Positions 47,254-60,539 of a stretch of 64,000 nt of DNA are shown here, one piece after another (position 1 is the stretch's first letter; each line of letters opens with the position of its first letter). Under the pieces are notes generated by a model, which was not told the DNA's origin, made no database searches, and was given only the letters and a program-made list of their open reading frames with translations. The DNA comes from Liolophura sinensis. Its lineage: Eukaryota; Mollusca; Polyplacophora; Chitonida; Chitonidae. The DNA is taken from NCBI RefSeq assembly GCF_032854445.1, contig NC_088297.1, positions 7,549,375 through 7,613,374 of the forward strand. The letters run 5' to 3'. A program made the position numbers and the translations under genes.

Positions 47254-49131
47254 CTGCTGAAAACAGGAAATAAAGGGTATCATGTCTGACTCAAGGCACA
47301 TGCACCGCTCACTATAGCCACAAGGAAATATGCAACATCCGAAAGATGGCTAGCACTGCTTTTGTTCGGTCTATAGTAGGTTTACAAGTCAATGTAAACT
47401 GAATCTATGTCGGAATATTTGTTACTTCATCATTGACGATTTTAGCATATACCTAGCGGAGTACCTCTCCATGCATTTTACACGCTACCAAGCGTGACCT
47501 ATTAAATGACCCAAGCCCCCAGTTCCAGATTACTCTTCGGTATAACATATAATCTATCGTTGTGATTTACCGGAAAAAAAGAAAACAAATAGATAAAAAG
47601 ATATAAAAATTACAATATCTCAACGGCTTTAATCTAAGCTCAGAGGAAAAAGATTGTGGTTATCTCACCGTGCAAAATATACAGTAATGTATATAGGCAT
47701 TCTCGAGCCGAGATAATATTATACCTTGTATGGTAATGTGGATCAAGATGCTCGAATTTTTTTTTAATCATAATCTGCAAAGGGCCCAAAAGGCAACGCA
47801 TTCAAATGTCTCTATAAAGGTGATAATTACCTTGGCCAAAAGTAATTAAAATAATTACCAAATGCTGTAATACGATTGCAACCAAATAATGTATTATGGA
47901 TTAAAATCAGAATGGCACTAAGTCTGCAAAAAAAAATACCGAGTCAATGACAAATGTCACATTCATATCTCCGCGAGGTGTTAATGACATTTGCCAGTAA
48001 TTGTTAAAATTGCATGCCTCTTCCTTTGCGAAGAAGCGACTGAGTACAAATGATAACGTACAGACGAACAACCTGACTGCCATAGCATAAGGAAGTTGTG
48101 GGGGTTCAAATGATGGCATCGTAGAACTGTCTATTGCACTACGTTCCACCCACTGGTCTATGCTAAGGAATCCAAAGCATGTAACCAATGAGAAAAAGAA
48201 AATGAAAAAAAAAAAATACATGAACCGGCGTATGTTACGTTAGTATTGAAACGGTGTTCTCAGTACGTTATTTTTCTCTTTAGGAAATGGTTGTAATATA
48301 GCCGAAATAACGTTCAACCAGGAACATTCATTCTTTCAATATGCCATTTGAAGTGGCCAGCACAACTTTTAAAATTCAGCCAACCGGACAAGTACATGTA
48401 TAAACAAAAATAACTTCAGTCTAACTGGCACGCAAACTGACCAGGGGGTCAGTTTATTTCCTATATGCCACATGTAACTAGTTACTATCACAAAAATGTC
48501 ATTTAAACCCTTCTTAGACAATATGAATGCTATAAAACTAGAATAAATTCCGCGGAAACCACATTAAAGTTTAAAAAAATTTCACAACAAACTTTCCATT
48601 CAGAAGACTATTTTCCACACCAAAACGTCTGCATTTCGTACTTATATGAACAGTGAACAAAGCTCTAGTGTAATTTAAAATCCTAAATGGAAGGAAATGA
48701 ATAAAAATAACAAGTACATGCACATTTAGGAGACAAACAAAATTTCTGTTTTCTCGCAGCCTTCGTTGAAAGCCCAGTCTCAGTGATGCCCACCAGATAC
48801 CTCAATCTCTCGGTATACAGACACCGGGTCGATTAACCTTTCAAAGCTATAGGTAGTGCGCTACCGTAGCTGGAATTCAAAGCGTGACATTAGCTACCAG
48901 CATTAACAAATATAAATACTGTCTGTTAAGTTTACAGATTTCTGATAAAACCGGCTGTACCAAGAAAACACTTCGGCAATATCCTGACATGTAATTTGTG
49001 CCAACCAAGTACATGTACAGCTAAGCTGATTTAATAGTGTTCCTATATCAGCATGTGGACCGCACGTAACGTAGCCAGCTGCCAATATAAACGAAGGATC
49101 CAGTCACCAGCTATCTGTGTACATTCATGAT
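47254..49131. other. Spacer between exons F and G
   Basis: No coding domain was seen. The immediate 5' flank of exon G resembles that of exon F at the splice site. Confidence 0.5.
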
Positions 49132-49571
49132 TCATGAGTTTTTCATGATCATGAATTTTCTTAGCCTATAAGCTTTCTGGCTTTTCATGAACTCCACAGA
49201 ATTTGTAATCGACAAAGGATAGTTCTTCAGTTTCAAGTGATGTTTCATACAGGATCGTAGGCTTTGGAAAGAGGCTATAGTGTAATCTTCTCCCGAATGT
49301 TTTTGTACTCCTCTGAAGTATTCAGCAAGGTACTCGTCAAGTGCATTCGGAGGTATATCCTCTATGTGTCTATCGTCTCGATAACGTCCTTCTTTCAGCC
49401 AGCTTTCAAAGTGTAAGACAGCGGCTTTGACATTTCTTATACTGGAGCAAGGCCTCCCTTTCATGCCAAACCTTTGGCTGTCCATATTAGTGTCACGGCT
49501 GCTAGACACTCCTTCTGAGAAACCACCCTTCGGCTTAGAAGTTCTCGCGTAATTGACTCTACCAGGGAATT
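49132..49571 (-). CDS. Terminal exon F: Crypton-type core-binding domain
   Basis: The acceptor is ctttctgttctcagcag|AA (phase 1, with tandem CAGCAG). It encodes 145 residues and a stop. The frame stays open from the splice site, reading F-P-G-R-V-N-Y-A-R-T-S. The linker motif is Q-R-F-G-M-K-G-R-P-C-S-S. The domain contains F-E-S-W-L-K-E-G, H-I-E-D-I-P-P, Y-L-A-E-Y-F, S-G-E-D-Y-T, S-L-R-S-C-M-K-H-H-L-K and Y-P-L-S-I-T-N-S. It is the nearest relative of exon G, probably by local duplication. Confidence 0.85.
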
Positions 49572-51272
49572 CTGCTGAGAACAGAAAGTGAGATGCTAGG
49601 AGTCACACAAGACTTTCTTGATCAAAAAGGTATATAAGCCGCCATATACAGGCATGATAAAATAGAAAAATATCTCAGGCGTCTAAATCTCTGCCTCATT
49701 TGAATCCTAAACGTAAGTACCGCATAAGTAAATTTGCTTACATGCTGTCCTCTAAACCGCTGAGAGTTCAAACACTGATAAAACAGTACATAATCACTTA
49801 GTCCAGAAGTATGTTGCAATGTACCTGGTCCACCATATGTCAACTTCGCTAAAGAAATGAATACAGAAACCTCTTGTATTTATCTGAGCACTTGTGCATT
49901 CATTATTACCAATACAAATAAGGGTAAAAACAGAGTAACGATGACAGTGCCATAGTCGATGAATGGTACAAATTCTGTCTTAAGGTACTGAAACTTCACT
50001 GCTTTTTATTTTATAAAACCACGTATGTATATCGAAGTTCCCCAGCCCCAACAATAGAGTTTAACGAAAGTATTCTTAAGGAAAAACTTGCTTTAATCCA
50101 ACGAGAAGCCCAATCATGCGGAACAAACAATGGAAACATATGAATGTTGTGGTACTGACAAACGCTGGGACAGCTATAAGGGACTTACGGCCAAGCTAAA
50201 TTGTTTTAAGGTCTGACTGCATTATTAATGAAAAAAGACGCGGGTAAACTGTACACACATGATGTATGCAGGTATATAACAGGTGTGATTATTTCTGCAG
50301 AAAGTGAAGAAAGCTAATGGAACTATTTCCAACAGGAGCGAAATGAAAGCCCAGCACTGACAGCGTCACATACCATGAAAAACGTGGAAGAGTACCAGAA
50401 AGGGATTTTTTTGAAATTATCAGAATGGCCTTGTAGGTATAATGGACTTGAATAATCGATTGGAATGCAAAACAGTATGACGTCGTACGTTAGAACAATC
50501 ATACATCTAGGAATGACCAAAACTTTCGAAACTTCAGCATCTCAGTATTTTTGGCGAACAGCGTTCTTCACTAAACTCTGTCCCTCGATGCACGGCAATA
50601 GTTGCTTTGCTTCACATAGGGCTTCCCAGATCGCATAACTTCATCTTCAACTTTCTAATTCACCTATTCTATTTGGCATACTAACGAAATTCCTTGATGA
50701 AATATTTTACAACAAACTCTAAGTGTAGGTTGGTTATGAATAACTTAAACACAAAGACATCAACGCAGTGTGTGATACAATATTGGTAGTTGTACTACGC
50801 ACGAAACAGGTAAAACTATGTGAAGTTTAAGTACAAATGTGTCCTTATGTTAAAGCAATGTATGCATGACAGCAAAGTCGATAGACACATGAAAGAAACT
50901 TAAAACAACTTCTAGTGTCTTTGTTTACCAGAAAATCAAATGTGAACAAAAGAATGCAAACAACGCAATAAGTAAAATACAAAGAGGTGTTCTAAAACTG
51001 ACCCTACGGTGTTACCGGTCGTGTTTAACACAGTCAAAACCTATTAATGTGCCTTACAAAAACGATCCTCAACCACTCATTTTTAAAATCCCGTGATGTA
51101 CTGTAATTTTCCATTAATATATGACACACCACAAGCCAATATGTCAGCTAAGCTCTATGGCGACATCATCTTAAAAAAACTTGGTGGCCGATGTAAAGCT
51201 CCAGACCCTACTACCAACAGGTAACTTTACATATCAGGTGAACACTGAAAGGCCCTTATCATCCTGCCTTCT
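49572..51272. other. Spacer between exons E and F
   Basis: No coding domain or repeat array was seen. Confidence 0.5.
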
Positions 51273-51751
51273 TCACCCAGTAGTGGAAGACCCGGAATTC
51301 GTCGTATATTGCATAGTCAACATTTTTCTACTTTTAAAAGCCATTTGGCTTTTGGTAAACTCAATCGATCCTGTGATTGAACACGGGTAATTCACTTGCT
51401 TCAGGTAAATCTCTATACAAGACCTAAGACTGCTGAAAGAAGCGACGGAATAATCTTCTCCGGACTGTTTGCGTACAATGCTGAAGTACTCAGCAAGGTA
51501 CCCGTCAAGCGTTTCCGGGGAAATATCCTCTATGTGCCTACGATCCCCGTGCTTCCCTTCCTTAAGCCAGTGTTCGAACTGCACAACGGCTAATCTGACG
51601 TGTCTGTTCGTGGAATCGGGTCTTCCACAAACGTCAAATCTCCGGCTATAAGTCTCCGTTCCATGAATGGAGCTTCTTCTTCTTGGACCACGGTGTATGT
51701 CCTCCGAAGTGGAATGCTGCAGTCTGACGCATTCGATTCCACCTACGAGAC
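51273..51751 (-). CDS. Terminal exon E: Crypton-type core-binding domain
   Basis: The acceptor is actttcttgtccgcagcag|GT (phase 1, with tandem CAGCAG). It encodes 158 residues and a stop. The linker is longer than in F and G and Arg-rich, with R-R-F-D-V-C-G-R-P-D-S-T. The domain contains V-Q-F-E-H-W-L-K-E-G, H-I-E-D-I-S-P-E-T-L (the second Pro-Pro is changed to Ser-Pro), Y-L-A-E-Y-F, S-L-R-S-C-I-E-I-Y-L-K and Y-P-C-S-I-T. The C-terminal tail is Ser-, Thr- and Gly-rich and unique to this exon. Confidence 0.85.
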
Positions 51752-53193
51752 CTGCTGCGGACAAGAAAGTGAAAGCTATGATGTTCTCTTAGAAAACATA
51801 AGATTGTCTTCGGAATGACGAAAAATAAAACGAAAACGCACATGATGATCTCGAGACACAAATACTGAGTCGTATCTGATAAAGACAGTAATCACCGCAG
51901 AAATCCACATACCAGATCAATATCGAAGTGAATATGATCCTAGACAATATCGCGCAGGTAAAAAAAAAACAAAAAAAAAAAAAACGCCAGGTCATACCTC
52001 ATAATAAAGAACCAGTTGTATAACATCTAGGGAAGAAGTTTCAGATCCATACCTTTACACTGAGCTAACCGTGTCACTGTAAAGCGGTGTACTTAACTTC
52101 GCTACTATAATGAAGGGTAAGCTATCCGTAGAGCATCGTCAGGTCATCGCAGCACAAATCTGGTTTCACCTGCACAAATACGTTTTTATCAATGTATGTT
52201 AAAAGTCAAGTTTATGTCAATGCGCAATGTGAATCGCGACAGGTGAGATGACGTAGTACTTTGCACCAAGTTGTTACTGCAAAACTTGCATGAAACCCTG
52301 AGCGAGGTAAATTGTCAAACCCCGCGTTTTATCCGATACGTGTGACCATTTGCCAACTATCAGGCTACTGTGGTTGCTACGGCTTTTGTACTCCAATTGT
52401 AGACAAGAGATATTAAAACGTACAGGCTTGCTACAATTTCTCAAATATGAGCTTCACCCAATCATTTAGATCCCGCGGAGATGGACAAAGTACATATTTA
52501 TTTAGAAACTTCACATTTATAAAACATCAGTTTCTTGTTCGTTTGCACTATAATGTATTGTGTGTCATCTAATTTATTCATTTTATATTTTAAAAGCTGA
52601 AACGCTTACACTCAAAATAACGTCTTAATAGGTGAAATCTAGAGTAGAGACAGGTATTTTATTGCATGACTTGTAGATATGTATATGCCTTCACATATTG
52701 CTCGACGTGCGCAAGAGAATTAAACGACAAGTTTCTCTAGCCTAGAAGAATGAATAAAAATAGCTTGCAGTTAACGCCACATCGACAATATTACAGCCTT
52801 TTTGGCCAGAACGTGCGCATACCGGAAGGAAGTCATGGTTTTCAATGTGATAAAGACAACACCCAAAATCAATCAAAAATAGACGAACATTTTAAAACCA
52901 GCCAAAATAGCACGGACCACCAATAGTAATCGAAAAACAATTAATATGTTTCAAATATGTAATCTAGAAAAATGTATACAGTAGGCAATCTAGATAACTG
53001 TTTACAGAAATGTTTCAGAATTATGTTTTCTTATATGGACCGTAGGTTTTAAATAATTAATGACACCCTGGCCATAGACGCTGTCGGCTAAATCAAATAT
53101 AAAAGTCCACTTGAGCAGACAATGCTATGGACGTAAACATATAACCAATAGATCACGTTAGCTAGATGAAGCATTAGTCATCTATGGGTCATG
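51752..53193. other. Spacer between exons D and E
   Basis: No coding domain was seen. There is a poly-A run near 51,960-51,984. Confidence 0.5.
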
Positions 53194-53199
53194 TTTATT
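53194..53199 (-). terminator. Polyadenylation signal candidate for exon D
   Basis: The minus strand reads AATAAA about 100 nt after the exon D stop codon. This is a good distance for a short 3' untranslated region. Confidence 0.5.
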
Positions 53200-53297
53200 T
53201 ATGCAATTTGTGAGAATGTTTGCCAACCAGCCGCCTTTTATCGGCATACATGTGTTGGCAACCTTTAACATCTTTGACAACACACACCTACAGTACA

Positions 53298-53782
53298 TTA
53301 TTCAAGGAGCAATCTATCTTCTGCACTCTGCTTAGATCTAACTGATTCGCAAACCGCTGATAGTCGTAATATTTCATTTTTCCTTTCCTTGAAAGCGTCT
53401 TGGCTCCTCCTGAACTGGACAGAACTTATGATGGAAAATGGGTATTTCTTTTCTTTCAGGTAGTGCTCCAGACAAGATCGAATGCTCTTGAATGTTGCGG
53501 CGGTGTAGTCTTTTCCTGACTGTTTCTGTATAGTCTTAAAGTACTGTGCGAGATAATGATCCAGATTGTCCGGAGGAATGTCTTCCATTCGTCTGTTTTC
53601 TCGATGGTCTCCTTCCTTCAGCCACTTCTCAAACTGATTCACAGCTCTCTTCACGTGGTGTATTGTTGAACAGTATGCCCGACCAAAGCTGAACCTTTCT
53701 TGCTCACCGGCTTTCAAATGTGCCCTTCTCAGAGGCAAGGTTGCCATGACTTTCCCTGGAACCTGGTTGTTCTTATTCTCCC
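53298..53782 (-). CDS. Terminal exon D: Crypton-type core-binding domain
   Basis: The acceptor is tctggttctcgtcctacag|GG (phase 1). It encodes 160 residues and a stop. The frame is open further upstream, and an AG at 53,830 would give another phase, so I prefer the downstream one. The linker motif is E-R-F-S-F-G-R-A-Y-C-S-T. The domain contains N-Q-F-E-K-W-L-K-E-G, M-E-D-I-P-P-D-N-L, Y-L-A-Q-Y-F, S-G-K-D-Y-T, S-I-R-S-C-L-E-H-Y-L-K and Y-P-F-S-I-I. The tail after F-K-E-R-K is longer than in most (about 35 residues) and highly charged. Confidence 0.83.
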
Positions 53783-55420
53783 CTGTAGGACGAGAACCAG
53801 AAAAAATGATGTCTTCCTTGGATGAAAACAGGGGCAGAATTCCAGCATACAATAGGTTTGTTATGTGTGCACAGATATCATAAAAGGATGTTCCACATAA
53901 GTAATATCCAAGAGCGGAGGCCAGACACCGCACGCTAAATGAAAGCTTTCTGAAATACCAAAACGAATTCCCAAACAACATACTAGTATAATATATTACT
54001 GACGGCGTGTGATCCTCAGTCAGATAAATACCTGGTCAAACTATACTCGAAGCTGTAATTTATACGTTTGGATACCTCGTCGACGCTTTAATCGCTCTAA
54101 AGTTCACGAGATAGGACGGGGAAAGTCTCAAAATGAGAATTCCCCTATTACCAAATGTCTCTATAAAATGGGGAGGTTAAAATCTGTTTCACAAATTTCA
54201 TTTCACACTGACAACTCTTTGGTCGCCTTGTAACTCCATTTCACAAAGGGGTTATTTTTTTTTTTTTTAAAAATGGGATAAAATGCTTGTGTAGTTTGAT
54301 TTCTACCTCCATGTAAAACTTTAAAATACGCGCCATAAAATCACTCACGAGCTATTTCCCTCGAATTCCAGATGCAATGAGGTGAGCCTTTTTCATGCTG
54401 TCAGAAAGGTCCAGCGGTCATTAACTGGCGCTAGATGAATAGGGTTTTGTTCAGCCAGATGACATTTTACATATTTGACGGTATTTAGTTTTCTGAATTG
54501 TGTTTTATGGCCATTTTATGTTTTATGTCACCTATTCGACAGCGTTAGCTCTTTTCCAGTTTGCTTTTCTTACATTCCTTACGTTTTCATTCCTTTTCCA
54601 TGTATCAGTACGCATGTAATTTATTAAAAATTACCAGTTGACGCAAATGCCAGTTCTTATCATTCAAACAGACAACATATACCCTTATAGCTGTTTGATG
54701 TTTGAAACCCAACATAGTGTGTTGTCGCTACGGCATTTCGAGGATTTGCCAAATTAGCCACAATAAAGACATCGCACTGTTACAATGTGACACCTACAAT
54801 TTCCTGTTAGCATAAATGGCTATTGGTTGTAATACCTTATTTCAATGAGTACACATTATAAATAGCAAATCTTCGGCATACTAATCATATGGCAGGGCTG
54901 AAAAAAATCAAGAAATCAAGTCAACGTTCAGTCTGAACAACATAGTAAAGTCAGTTCCCAGATGAAGAAGGCTAAAACAATGTCTATCATAATTTTTGAA
55001 ACAACGAAGGCTCTTTTTGCACACGAAATTTACCTCCACAAATAACAACAGAAAGGATCAGTTCAAACGTTGATAAAAATGAAACGTCACTGATATTCAT
55101 GTCCAAACACCAGTGTCATCGTGCTATATTTAATCCATGTTAAAGCTAATTTTTACATACTTTTGAGCAAGCAGCCCCATCGATCAGCTTTCCTAGCATC
55201 TCATAGCACAAGTCTTCTCCCTGAGATCATAGCGGTGACTATCATTAATGAGCAATATTCTCGGATTCCACTCACATGGAATGCAGCTAGTTCTGCACAC
55301 CCCAAATTTCAATAACCCTTTAATAATCATAAGCCCTGGGGGTCACGGTTAAAAGCATATAGAAAGGAACTAAATCAGATTTCTAGTTTTCCGGAATTTA
55401 GAAGTCATTTTGGCACACAG
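53783..55420. other. Spacer between exons C and D
   Basis: No coding domain was seen. Confidence 0.5.
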
Positions 55421-55866
55421 TTATTTCAATTTCGATAACTTCTGCTTGAAAACCTCTTGGCTCCTCACGAATTTCTGATCACCAATGATGGAGATGGGAT
55501 ATCCCACTTCCTTTAGATAGTGCTCTATACACGAGCGAAGGCTTTTGAGGGACCCAATGGAATACTCTTCGCCGGACACTTTCTTCAAATCGCCGAAATA
55601 CACGGCCAGATATTCGTCCAGAGTCTCCGGAGGTATTTCATCGATCCGTCTCTCGTCACGAAAATCGCTCACCCTGAGCCACTTTTCAAAGTTCACAACA
55701 GCTCCACGGATTTGCTGCTTGGTGGACAAGGACCGGGTACCCATCGAAAATCTGTCTTTGACGCACTGGAGGCTGTCGTGTTTACCTACACCATGCCCCT
55801 CTTTCTGGATAACGCGACGCATGACTGACTGACTTCCTCCGAATGTCGCATTTGTAGTCATGAATT
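55421..55866 (-). CDS. Terminal exon C: Crypton-type core-binding domain
   Basis: The acceptor is ttttattttcgtccaacag|AA (phase 1). It encodes 147 residues and a stop directly after K-L-S-K-L-K. The linker motif is D-R-F-S-M-G-T-R-S-L-S-T. The domain contains V-V-N-F-E-K-W-L, I-D-E-I-P-P-E-T-L-D-E-Y-L, Y-F-G-D-L, S-G-E-E-Y-S, S-L-R-S-C-I-E-H-Y-L-K and Y-P-I-S-I-I-G-D. It has the shortest tail after the domain, so the domain itself is probably the functional end. Confidence 0.84.
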
Positions 55867-56906
55867 CTGTTGGACGAAAATAAAAAGACAACGATATTTT
55901 CTTCGGTCATGTGACAGTCTCAACGATGACGCATATAACAGACACAATGAAAAGACAAAACAAATAATTCGAAAGACAAACTTTTGTCATGAGTAGATTA
56001 TTTATTCAATGTTTAAAATAATAGATAACGAATAGTAATGGCACAATGCATGTTTATGTATTCACCAGCTATTTTGACCCAGGCCATAAGATATCAATAA
56101 AATGACCTTGCAAGAATCGCACCAAGCATTGTTTTCAACAGTATGTAAAATATACTCAGCTATGTTAAGGTTATAATAGAAATATACGCATGAGGATACT
56201 GTGATATGTTCAGCTAAAACAAATAGTTAGATAACACAAATTACAACAGCAAAGAATCACAACAGTGCAAGCACAAAAGAACAGGAACAGAAAGAAATGA
56301 CATTCGAATAGACTGATGTAGGTTTGATTAATACAAAAAAAACCACTCTACAGACGGGATATCTTAAAAAATGTATCAATTAAATTTCAACAAACCTCCA
56401 TCACTGTCCGTTCTACCAGATAGCACCATGAATTTTCTTCTGTTAAAAGTTTACACTTTCTTGGCTACAATACAGTGTCAAGGAGGGGTATTGAAAATAT
56501 ATGCATATAAAAAAGTATAAAGACTACAGCCGAAAATGTACTGCTGTTTTCAGCAAATGAGGCAAACCAAAAACCCACATAATTAATAACCATCACAAGT
56601 TGCTGAGCGAACAAGAACGAGTGGTAAGTGTTTGAAACTCACAGGTACATCAGCAAGGTCACAGGTTTGGTCTAATACATGGTAGTCACCTATTGTAGTT
56701 GCTGAGAGAATAGGAATTAAATATGACTTGGTAAATGTAGAGTAACTATGCTGAAGTACTACTATTGTTGTTGTGTTCCTTCAAGTGGCAGTTTCCTGGG
56801 TTTGAAGTACCGAGCTGCGAAGACCAGCACTGGGCGCAACTGATGAATATATTCATGTGAATTCATGACGAGCATTTGACACAATTTGCATGTACATCTG
56901 AATTCA
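55867..56906. other. Spacer between exons B and C
   Basis: No coding domain was seen. A minus-strand AATAAA lies at 56,001-56,006 and could serve exon B. Confidence 0.45.
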
Positions 56907-57415
56907 TCATCGAGGCTGTTGGATATGAACTCTTTCCAGTTTGTGCTTCCTGCGCTTGAATGCTTGCTGGCTATTCACAAAGCACTGCGATTTGGTGATG
57001 GAACTGCCGTAGCCCTGTTCCTTGAGGTACAGTTCTAGACAGGATCGGACATTCTTCAATGAAGACGGTGTGTAATCCTGGCCAGATGGTTTCTGGATGT
57101 TACCGAAGAAGTCAACAAGGTAGGCGTCAAGTTCCTCCGGAGGAATATGCTCTACGTTGCGATTGTCCTTCATGGAACCAACCCAGATCCACCTTTCGAA
57201 CAGCTTCACCGCCGCTTTCACGTGTCTGGCTGTCGACCTGGAGATGAGAGGGTTCAATATCAAGCAGTCAAACCGCTGTCGTTCCTCAGCTCGATGCGAA
57301 GGCCAAAACGCTGGCCTCCCGAAGTCAGCTTCCTGTGAGGTACATGTGGGGTTCCCCTGTTGTACTTCGCTGCTGACTTCGTCGGCCTTCCCAGACAAAT
57401 CCATGGCTGCCAGTC
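56907..57415 (-). CDS. Terminal exon B: Crypton-type core-binding domain
   Basis: The acceptor is cttgtttctcgctgaacag|GA (phase 1). It encodes 168 residues, the longest of the set, and two consecutive stop codons. The linker is long and acidic, then polar. It contains Q-R-F-D-C-L-I-L and a spaced S-T-A-R-H-V. The domain contains V-K-L-F-E-R-W-I, V-E-H-I-P-P-E-E-L-D-A-Y-L-V-D-F-F, S-G-Q-D-Y-T, N-V-R-S-C-L-E-L-Y-L-K-E-Q and S-I-T-K-S. Tyr-Pro is replaced by Tyr-Gly before S-S-I-T. Confidence 0.84.
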
Positions 57416-57539
57416 CTGTTCAGCGAGAAACAAGACGAATCAGACATGGATGGCTACGACCTCATCCTCACGTCTATCAAGTCATTTTCCAAAAATGTAG
57501 AACTTAAAATAACTTCAGCATGCTGAGAAATGTTCTTTT

Positions 57540-57640
57540 AAACAGTGAGTTTTTGCCCTTTCTGCAATATCAGTCTTGTGACAATGAGTTTTTGGCCTTT
57601 CTGCAATATGAGTCTTGTGACAATCAGTATTTGTAATTGG
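57540..57640 (+). repeat. Two-copy direct repeat upstream of exon B
   Basis: A segment around 'tttttggcctttctgcaata' followed by 'tgagtcttgtgacaatgagt' occurs twice in about 90 bp (near 57,550 and 57,591). Confidence 0.7.
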
Positions 57641-58030
57641 AGGACACAACACTTGGGTAAGTATATCCAGATATGCATCATAAATCAATTTTTTTTTTTT
57701 CAACGATTATTTGACAAAGGGAACACAATACGTTAGATCTGCCTTTTGACATCAAAGCGATCTTAATGCTACGTGTTGATCACTGTCTATTTCAATGATC
57801 AATCCGTAACACAGAATTCATTCAGAAAACCATAAGGTTTTGGCTTTTCCATAATATCAATCCGATGGCAGTCAACACCAGCAAAATGAGAAGGTGGAAC
57901 AGGGTCGGGTCAGTGTTCATTATCACGTCATGCATTCAAAAAAACAGAATACAATATACTAACGCTGTCGTAAATACTTCACGTTATACAGGTTGATTAA
58001 TGTTAATTTCAAACAATACATTCTTAACGA
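57641..58030. other. No gene recognised
   Basis: AT-rich spacer in the presumed intron upstream of exon B. Confidence 0.5.
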
Positions 58031-58315
58031 ATGAATGAATACTTGAGGTTTAACGTCGTACTTAGTAGTTTTTCATTCATATGACGCCGAGGACACATGC
58101 GTGTATATAAATACTGTGTCTTATTTTGGCAGGGCGAGTCCATGCCGTCAAAGTGCTGCATCCATTGAAGTTTTATGCCCAAGACACCAGACATGACACC
58201 TTAGCAAGTCACATTATACTGACAGCGGTCAACCAGTCCTGTTTCCTTGCTCTGACCTCAAGCCAAGTGAGACAGAAGCAAATACGATTTTAAAAGTCTT
58301 TGGTATGATCCCACG
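58031..58315 (-). mobile_element. SINE family 2 copy
   Basis: The plus strand reads 'cttgaggtttaacgtcgtac', then 'gacaccagacatgacacctt', then 'tctttggtatgatcccacg', the same order as the copy at 26.6 kb. A 65-codon minus-strand frame across it is part of the repeat. Confidence 0.83.
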
Positions 58316-60535
58316 CAAGTTTGTGTTAAAAAGAGCTACAAGGGTGACAACAAGCATATCAAATTTGTCATCGAGAGGATTTGCTGTTCTGCACACGGTT
58401 GTAAAGACAAGTCGTTGAAAAACCATGGAATTATTTTTTCAACCGGTCCGGACAATTTGGCTCTCAAAAGGGCATCGATTTACAGCACAAGACAGAAGGA
58501 TTTTGCACCCACCAAAAACAGCCGTATCTGCTTTCGCCATTATGCGGCTAACAGCTAAGAGAGGAACACAACTGAATTTTAACGAGGGCGCCTGTGCACA
58601 GTAGTGATAAAATACTATTAACTGAATTGAAAACTGACAGATAATAAATCGCTGTACACTAACGCCGACGTCAACGCCGTAAATGTATTTATATTGTCCA
58701 CCAATCGGTGTTTTTATGAAGCGGGGGGAGGGAAGGAAGGAATAGTAAATAAATATTAAATCATAAGACTGGATAAAACTTACCAGCCCCTATTATTGGT
58801 GCGGTTGGAAACACTTGAAAACATATTCCACCTCATAAAACTTGGAATCTGAAGTCTGACACAGAGACACTGGCACTGACAAAGATGCCAGTGTCATAAA
58901 TTGGGACTTCAAGATCGTCCACTTCAGGTTCACATTGATACGGGAGTGTATTTGTTTCTGTGTAGCTAAAATTCATCTCCAAAATGACATGGGTTTGATA
59001 CGAATTCCCAGCTTATGTAAACCAGCCTGACTTGGGTTGGCCATCTATGGCGTCACCTGCTGAGTTTTACTCGGCGGCCTGCTGGAGATAGGCTAGAGTA
59101 GTAAATCTATTGTTTTGCTACATTCAAAGTCATGATTACGTTTCTCAGAAGCCCTCCCGGTAATATACTGCTTAAACAGGTTCTTTATATTTAGGACCCG
59201 TAACCAAATCTGGATATTATTCCTTCAAGGTAAAAATGCATCCACAAGGAAGTTCGTTGCACATTAATGGCAGATTGAATTCTTCCACATTTTATGTTCG
59301 AAACGCGCAAAATACGTCATCAAACTAAGGACTCCTACCCCTGTCAACTTGCTTCATTTAAGGTTAACCGTGAGTAATTCATACCACTGTACCCAAGAAT
59401 TGCACCAGGAGTAGTTAGTCCTGGGGAACTAATTGTACATTATCAAACAAACCGTCTTTGCCTGTGCTCGAAGAAACTAAAAACTTGTCCTGGATTACCC
59501 CACCCTCCTCACCAATGTAGGTTACCATGGTAACAAAATACTATAAGTATGATCTTATTCAAAGGACGTATCATCAAAAAATAATGGCCTTGCTCAGCTG
59601 AATGTTTGATATGGTGCCGATAAATGTTCATAATATATATGCACAAGTGGTGACATAGCTCTAAGTATATTTAGTTGAACATTTCACTACATAAAGAAAA
59701 TCAGTTTCACACTTACATATGTCACAAAAATAAATCAGCCAAATTAAAAGACGCCGATAATCTGTTTCTATCAGCAGCAAAATTACTCAAAAACGAAACC
59801 CCACTCCGCCCAAAAAAGAAGGTAATTCCGAAACCATTTCGGCGTAATCTCATCACCAAGTTTATACAATTACCACCTTTATTAGGCGAAGCTAAACATG
59901 ATCTACATATATACATTTAAAACAACAAGTTTACGGAATTAAACCCATTCTGTATCGCCTCGATAATACTCGTCGTCCTCTGTCGGAACAAAATCAAAAT
60001 GGGTCCAATCCACGAGATTAAAGCCAAGGGATTAATCAACCAGCCTCTTGGACACAAGGAGCGAAAGGAAGACCGTTAAAATCCCATCCATCTTGGTTCA
60101 GACAGCCGTCAGCAAAATTCCTAGCTCACTACTCGCAATACACTGCATTAGGGCGAACGCTTAGCCGTGCTAAAAAAACACCTGTCTGATTTTGTAGGGG
60201 ATTGATGGACTGCAAGAACAACTCTCTCAGTAATTTCTCTCGTCGTGAAGTGTGATAAATTGTGACAGTAAAATGGTAACCTTGTCTCAGAGGGGCGACT
60301 TTACAACTTTACCTTCAATGAAATCCTAAACTTATCATTCGCCAAGAGCCGTCCATTTTGCAGCCACTTTTTTCCATTCGTTTTCTTTCGGCCTCTGACC
60401 AACCTTGAACAATCTTTCGGGATTACTTCTACATAACTCTTATGCCCAATGCTGATGGCACGGACAGCTCGTGCTCATATTATTGAAGAGTGTCGCAAAT
60501 TTAAACAACTAAATGTACATGTAACTAGCTTCCTC
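58316..60535. other. No gene recognised
   Basis: Short frames only. The plus-strand 81-codon frame at 59,675 is Lys-rich and has no recognisable domain. Confidence 0.5.
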
Positions 60536-60539
60536 ATAT

